Shown: piece by piece, positions 60,176-64,000 of the stretch
Position numbering within the stretch: position 1 is the first letter of the stretch
How the letters are laid out: every line of letters starts with the position of its first letter
NCBI RefSeq assembly: GCF_000003195.3
Contig: NC_012871.2
Span: forward strand, 51,002,183 to 51,066,182
Source: Sorghum bicolor
Lineage: Eukaryota; Streptophyta; Magnoliopsida; Poales; Poaceae
DNA length: 64,000 nt
Direction: 5' to 3'
Notes under the pieces: model-generated
What the model was told of the DNA's origin: nothing
Databases searched by the model: none
Seen by the model: only the letters and a program-made list of their open reading frames with translations
Translations under genes and position numbers: made by a program

Positions 60176-61410
60176 TGTTGATATTTGGGAACGCAATAAG
60201 GAATTGATCCGCAAGCGCACGGATATCGATGAGCACTTCACCCGGGAGGTTATCTAGAGTATCGTATTTATTTTTTTACCACTAGGAGAAAGAGTGCATC
60301 TGACTAACCGGTCTATTACTACTAACCTTTAGGCACAAAGAATGTCTTTCGATGTGAGTGATAAATAGAGAAGACTGCAACCGTAGTCTCCTTCTAACCT
60401 TGGTAAGGATGATCTACTGTTCTAATGGGGAGGCTAACAGAATCTAGACACCACAAAGGATGTTCAACCCGCACCTATAAACCCTATCCTTCCTGCTAAC
60501 GAGATGTGATCTACAAAGGTAGCTCGGAATTGTCACGTTCCTCACTACTACCACGGTCCAGCTAGTCAGGGAATATCTATGAGTACCCCAGCCTAAACAC
60601 CACGTTTACGCCAGTAATGATTACTCTAAACTCTACGCGAAGAGATTAAAGTAAACTCATAAACCATAAGAACAATAAAACAAGAACTTACTAGAATTTA
60701 GAAGTCGAAATACTGAAGAATCCTAGGAGCAAGCTTCGGGTTAGGAGAACTTGATCCCGCAGGTACAAGCTTGGAGTAGACACCGACAGGCCGGGCTTCC
60801 TCCAATCTACACCTCCACTCTATCTCTCTCAATCTAGTAGAAACTAGAAGATCTATTTCTACCTTACATTGGTTGCTAAGCCTAAAAAGAAATATTAATT
60901 AAAGAAGAGGTTTTCCTTCGAGGGCACCCCTCAGTCTCTATGATAATTTCTTCATGTCTTCTCCAGGGGCCAGGGGGGCCTTGCTTATATAGTCCTCCCC
61001 TTCTATGCGTTTTTGGGTCGATAGGCGAGGTGGTACTATGTTTTTCTTGATCCAATAGGTCGGTGGAATATCCCGAACGAAGAGAGTCCTGATCTGGCTC
61101 CAGCAGGGGGCGGGCGCCCAGGCCTCCAGGGCGGGTGCCCTGGGCCTGGCCCTGTTTCGCCTCCGCTTCGGTCTCGTGGCTTCTGGAGTCTTCTAGATGA
61201 TGTAAAATCACACGGTGCGTTGATATCTCTATGTAATCCCGACATGTGGGCCTTTCTTCCTTATTTCCTGATAACCCCATGCAGAAATAGATAAACAACA
61301 AAACTCGTGGAATTCTGTCAGATCAAACCCTAATTCTAGGTGTTGGTTGCATATTGGTCCTTTCTCTTGTTTATTTGATAATTAAAATTGATACTTAAGA
61401 ACCGTCAACA
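60176..61410 (-). repeat. 5' LTR of the Athila-type element (minus strand)
   Basis: 1235 bp, upstream of gag on the minus strand. It differs from the other LTR by substitutions, several of them C/T or G/A (for example CGCGCGGGG versus CACACGGTG near 61207). Confidence 0.9.
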
Positions 61411-62294
61411 ACCGTGCTACTAGGTAGGTTTTCAAACAAGAAAGTTTGAAGGGTTGTTGTGGAATACACTTATGGTCAATGATGTTTTAACTTGAGACCG
61501 GTCAGTGGACTTGCTTTAAGAAGGAAGTCTTAAAGTAGTGTCTCCAACTGTGTCGGTTAAGGACCGGTCCGTTGATGGCCCGCTGGGTTGAGAACTTATA
61601 GTACTAGCCACTTGCCCTCGGTAAGCCCGATCTTGTGATCCCTCGATGCGAACGGCTACCCGCACACTGGGCGTGGAGCGATGGCGAGAATAGCGTGTAC
61701 CCTCCTGGCAAATGGGCTGGATGGTGGGGTACTGTGCTCTCGGGTGCCGCGAACCCGGTCAAATTTGGGGAGAGCTAGATTTGGGTTGACATATGCAAGA
61801 TTTGGTTCTACATATGTCGGGTGGTTTGGAACTCTAGCTGGATTGCTAAGCGGTTCGAATCGTCGTTGCTCCCCGATTGGGAGACTGAATCCACTGACCG
61901 TCATCGTAGTTAAATATGCAACTAAGTGGTAAAATGAGAAAGGGGGAAATGTCTCATGAGGTTCGGATCCCAATTCCCGGACTTAGAGTGACATGAAGCT
62001 ATGGCTGTTGGATAGATAATACTTTGATTAAGGACTAGGAACTTACAGACTTGTCTGTGAAAAGCAACTAGATAGACTGTCCTCAAACTCCTCGGCCACT
62101 TGAGGAGAGGAATTCGCGGGTAAAACTTGAAAGTAAGGATGCACTATTAGTAAGATTTTTAGGAAAACATTTTGGCTCCTTGCTCAACCACTCCTTGTCT
62201 ACCCTAAGCCTGCATTCCTAATTTCTCCTCTTTTTCTGCCGGGTATGTCTTGTTGAGTACTCCCGTACTTAGGGTTTTATAACCCCTATTGCAG

Positions 62295-62368
62295 GTGAAG
62301 CTCAGGAGCCGACTTGTTTCGGACCCTGTTGTGTGACCACCGTCGAGGTTGACGACGAGGAAGAGTGA
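62295..62368 (+). other. Exon 2 of the candidate acidic mini-ORF
   Basis: Follows CCCTATTGCAG and begins GT, completing a Gly codon. It encodes EAQEPTCFGPCC then an acidic VDDEEE tail and a TGA stop (62366-62368). Without the Athila element the intron would be about 1.05 kb, close to the 932 nt of the other family. Confidence 0.4.
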
Positions 62369-62814
62369 GCATGACCCATGGACAGGGTCTGTAAAATTGT
62401 AATCTGCGTAATAAGGTTTAAGTTGCTCCGCTGGACCTGGCTTGTAATAACACTTTACTACTTGGAAGAACTACTTTTGTAAATTAAGTTATGTAATGCT
62501 TCCGCTGTTTTCCTTTCAAATATTATTTTGGTTATATGTCATTTGTGATACTGCAACGTCTTCGTGACGAATGATCCTGGTGTTAATGTGGCCACTCGCT
62601 ATGCTGTAAGGGCGAGAAGAAGAAGTTCTCGTTAATTGACCATCACTAGTGGTCAGGACGAGCTTGGTTGATACGCCAGAGGTAGCGGTGGAATGAGCGT
62701 CCTCGGGTGCTCATCGGGCTTCTAAAGTGGAAGGATCCCCCGACATCTCCGTCAGATGTCCTTAGGACAATGACAGGTGTCGGTGGACCCAAACACTCAA
62801 GAGGTTCTGCCACA

Positions 62815-63181
62815 GCTGGTATCGGAGCATTCGTTGCTAAGATGACTGCTGTATCCTTTGAAAAACTTCAAACTTATTTGGATCGAATAATAAAAATTGC
62901 CTATTTTGAGTCCAAGTGCTTTAGTCCTACCTTACCCTTGTCTGTAGGCTTTGCTAGAGTTTTTGAGGTCATGAAGAGCAACATGAGTATAGCCCTATGT
63001 TGTAAAAGTTTTAAGTGTTATAGTTACGAATTTCTGTTGCGAATCGTAAGTGTGTGCATGCATCATGATATGTCACTTGATTAATTACCTTCCTCTGTAT
63101 TCGGGTTGGGTTGTATAGAATCAATCCCATTCTTGCTAACCTTTAAGTTCTCCTTTACTAATCCAAACTTACCCTCTACAG
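62815..63181 (+). other. Leader of the second gypsy-type element's interior
   Basis: Begins with PBS-like TGGTATCGGAGC at 62817. No domain is recognised. It ends in a pyrimidine-containing CCCTCTACAG before the next ATG, which could be a splice acceptor. Confidence 0.4.
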
Positions 63182-63911
63182 GATGGGTCATTGGAAGCAG
63201 ACTCCTCACAAGAGAACCGGTCCTAAAGGGGTGCCTCGACACCAGTTGGCCCCACGAAGTGATCAAGCTAGCAGTAGCCGTTCCCCATCTTAGCAGGAGA
63301 TGGAAAGGTTGTCAGCGGAGCTGACCAAAGTAACGAGAGAGAGGATGTATAATGTCATGGAGATTGGTGAACTCAAAGCTCAGTTAACAAAACAAAAACA
63401 AGCCACCGAGAATTGCGAGGCGATGCTATCCCGCATGGTGGAAGAAAGGAATGCAGCTATTGCTCGGGAAGAGGAGGCCAAGAGCGCACATATGCATGAG
63501 CTGACCAGAATGAAGGCCAAGTTGACCAAAAGCAAGTACACTAAAGATCTGTACATAAAGATGGCGGCCACTGTCACGGCATAGAGGGACGTCGCATGGC
63601 AGCGGGAGGATCAGCTGCAGCTGGAGAAGCTCGAGTTGGCGCATCATCTGGACACCGTCAGTGACATGGCGATGCAGTACCGTGATATTGCATTCGACTT
63701 ATACCATCAGCTTCATCCACCTCCAGGTGAAGGGGAGATGGACACTGACAGAGAGTTGGCAGATGATGGAGAGCCCGACCAAGAACCTAGTGACGAAGAG
63801 GAATCCGACTCCGGCAACTGTCGACGAAAGCTGGTCGGCAGTCTACCTTGGGGTATGCCCACGGTAGTAGTTTATCGGCAGACGGTGCGCAAACTACGAA
63901 CTCGATGGTGA
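63182..63911 (+). pseudogene. Coiled-coil / acidic-tail ORF of the second gypsy-type element, with two TAG codons
   Basis: One frame from ATG 63182 (MGHWKQTPHKRTGPKG) to TGA 63909-63911 is interrupted by TAG near 63293 and near 63582. The middle is a clear coiled coil (MERLSAELTKVTRERM.. and IGELKAQLTKQKQATENCEA). The tail is acidic (DREL..DDGEPDQEPSDEEESD). No gag core or zinc knuckle is seen. Position next to the PBS suggests a gag-like or replacement ORF of a non-autonomous element. From about 63819 the sequence looks like the start of another LTR, so the true C-terminus may be lost. Confidence 0.45.
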
Positions 63912-64000
63912 CGCAAGACACGGACAAGCTTTTTATCCAGGTTCGGCCGCCGAGTTGGCGTAATACCTACGTCCTGCGTCTGATTGTATTGGATTGAGAG
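63819..64000 (+). repeat. Start of a further LTR (cut by the window end)
   Basis: TGTCGACGAAAGCTGGTCGGCAG followed by TACCTTGGGGTATGCCCACG and CCAGGTTCGGCCGCC resembles the 5' part of gypsy LTRs common in panicoid grasses. The boundary is guessed from the TG start; no partner is in the window. Confidence 0.4.

Larger units (their letters stand above)
52096..61410 (-). mobile_element. Athila-type Ty3/gypsy retrotransposon
   Basis: LTRs 52096-53329 and 60176-61410 (about 1.23 kb) start TGTTGATATTTGGG and end CCGTCAACA. I count roughly a dozen differences. The PBS (minus strand TGGCGCCGTTGCCGGGG, 60151-60167) is the type used by Athila/Tat elements. Gag, protease, RT, RNase H and integrase are in one frame on the minus strand, followed by an extra ORF. 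Flanks GCCAT (52091-52095) and ACCGT (61411-61415) match at only 3 of 5 bases. Confidence 0.92.
49498..62814 (+). repeat. ~4-kb LTR of a second gypsy-type element, interrupted by an Athila element
   Basis: Starts TGTAACATCCCCGATGTTAC and ends GGTTCTGCCACA at 62814. It is followed by the PBS-like TGGTATCGGAGC at 62817. Without the 9.3-kb insertion (52096-61410) the LTR would be about 4.0 kb. The middle has a GC-rich block (50270-51060) like the other LARD-type LTR. No second LTR is in the window, so the end positions rest on terminal motifs and the PBS. Confidence 0.65.

Overview
The window reads as nuclear DNA of a grass, most likely panicoid (sorghum, sugarcane or maize relatives). The signs are long introns filled with transposable elements (TEs), Stowaway and GGCC(C/T)TGTTTAG-type MITEs, SIRE-, Ale- and Athila-like LTR retrotransposons, and one intronless, very GC-rich plant carboxylesterase. 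The species call is inference. There is one 100-N assembly gap (35139-35238).

Two host genes are supported. (1) A Polycomb-group EMF2/VRN2/Su(z)12-type gene on the minus strand starts at 20717 and runs off the left edge. Nineteen coding exons were reconstructed by splice sites and phase. Together they give 558 codons plus 2 nt with no stop, including the C2H2 zinc finger and the start of the VEFS box. The last C-terminal exons are not in the window. Its introns hold a 5.5-kb Copia element with seemingly identical LTRs, two LINE remnants, a tRNA-derived SINE, a 620-bp MULE-like element, a foldback element, MITEs and a 166-bp tandem duplication. (2) A single-exon alpha/beta-hydrolase carboxylesterase lies at 45001-46020 on the minus strand.

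From 21 kb to 44.5 kb is nested TE sequence. A CACTA-like host segment (22.2-35.1 kb) carries a SIRE-type Copia element (22850-34660, TSD CATGG). Its gag is split by a solo LTR of a related family (25943-27849, TSD ACACC). To the right, a non-autonomous Ty3/gypsy-type element (35617-43525, TSD GTGGG) has two 2.94-kb LTRs around a 2-kb interior with no visible gag or pol.

From 47.8 kb to the end is a second nest. A gypsy LTR plus the start of its interior (47811-49497) is cut by a second gypsy element with a ~4-kb LTR (49498-62814). That LTR is itself interrupted by a 9.3-kb Athila-type element on the minus strand (52096-61410). A further LTR seems to start at 63819.

The most unusual observation is that the LTRs of both large gypsy families contain what looks like a small intron-containing acidic ORF. 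In both it is split by a ~0.9-1.0-kb phase-1 intron inside a Gly codon, just after a Gln. The most testable functional point is the fresh Copia insertion 20 nt from a splice acceptor of the EMF2-like gene.
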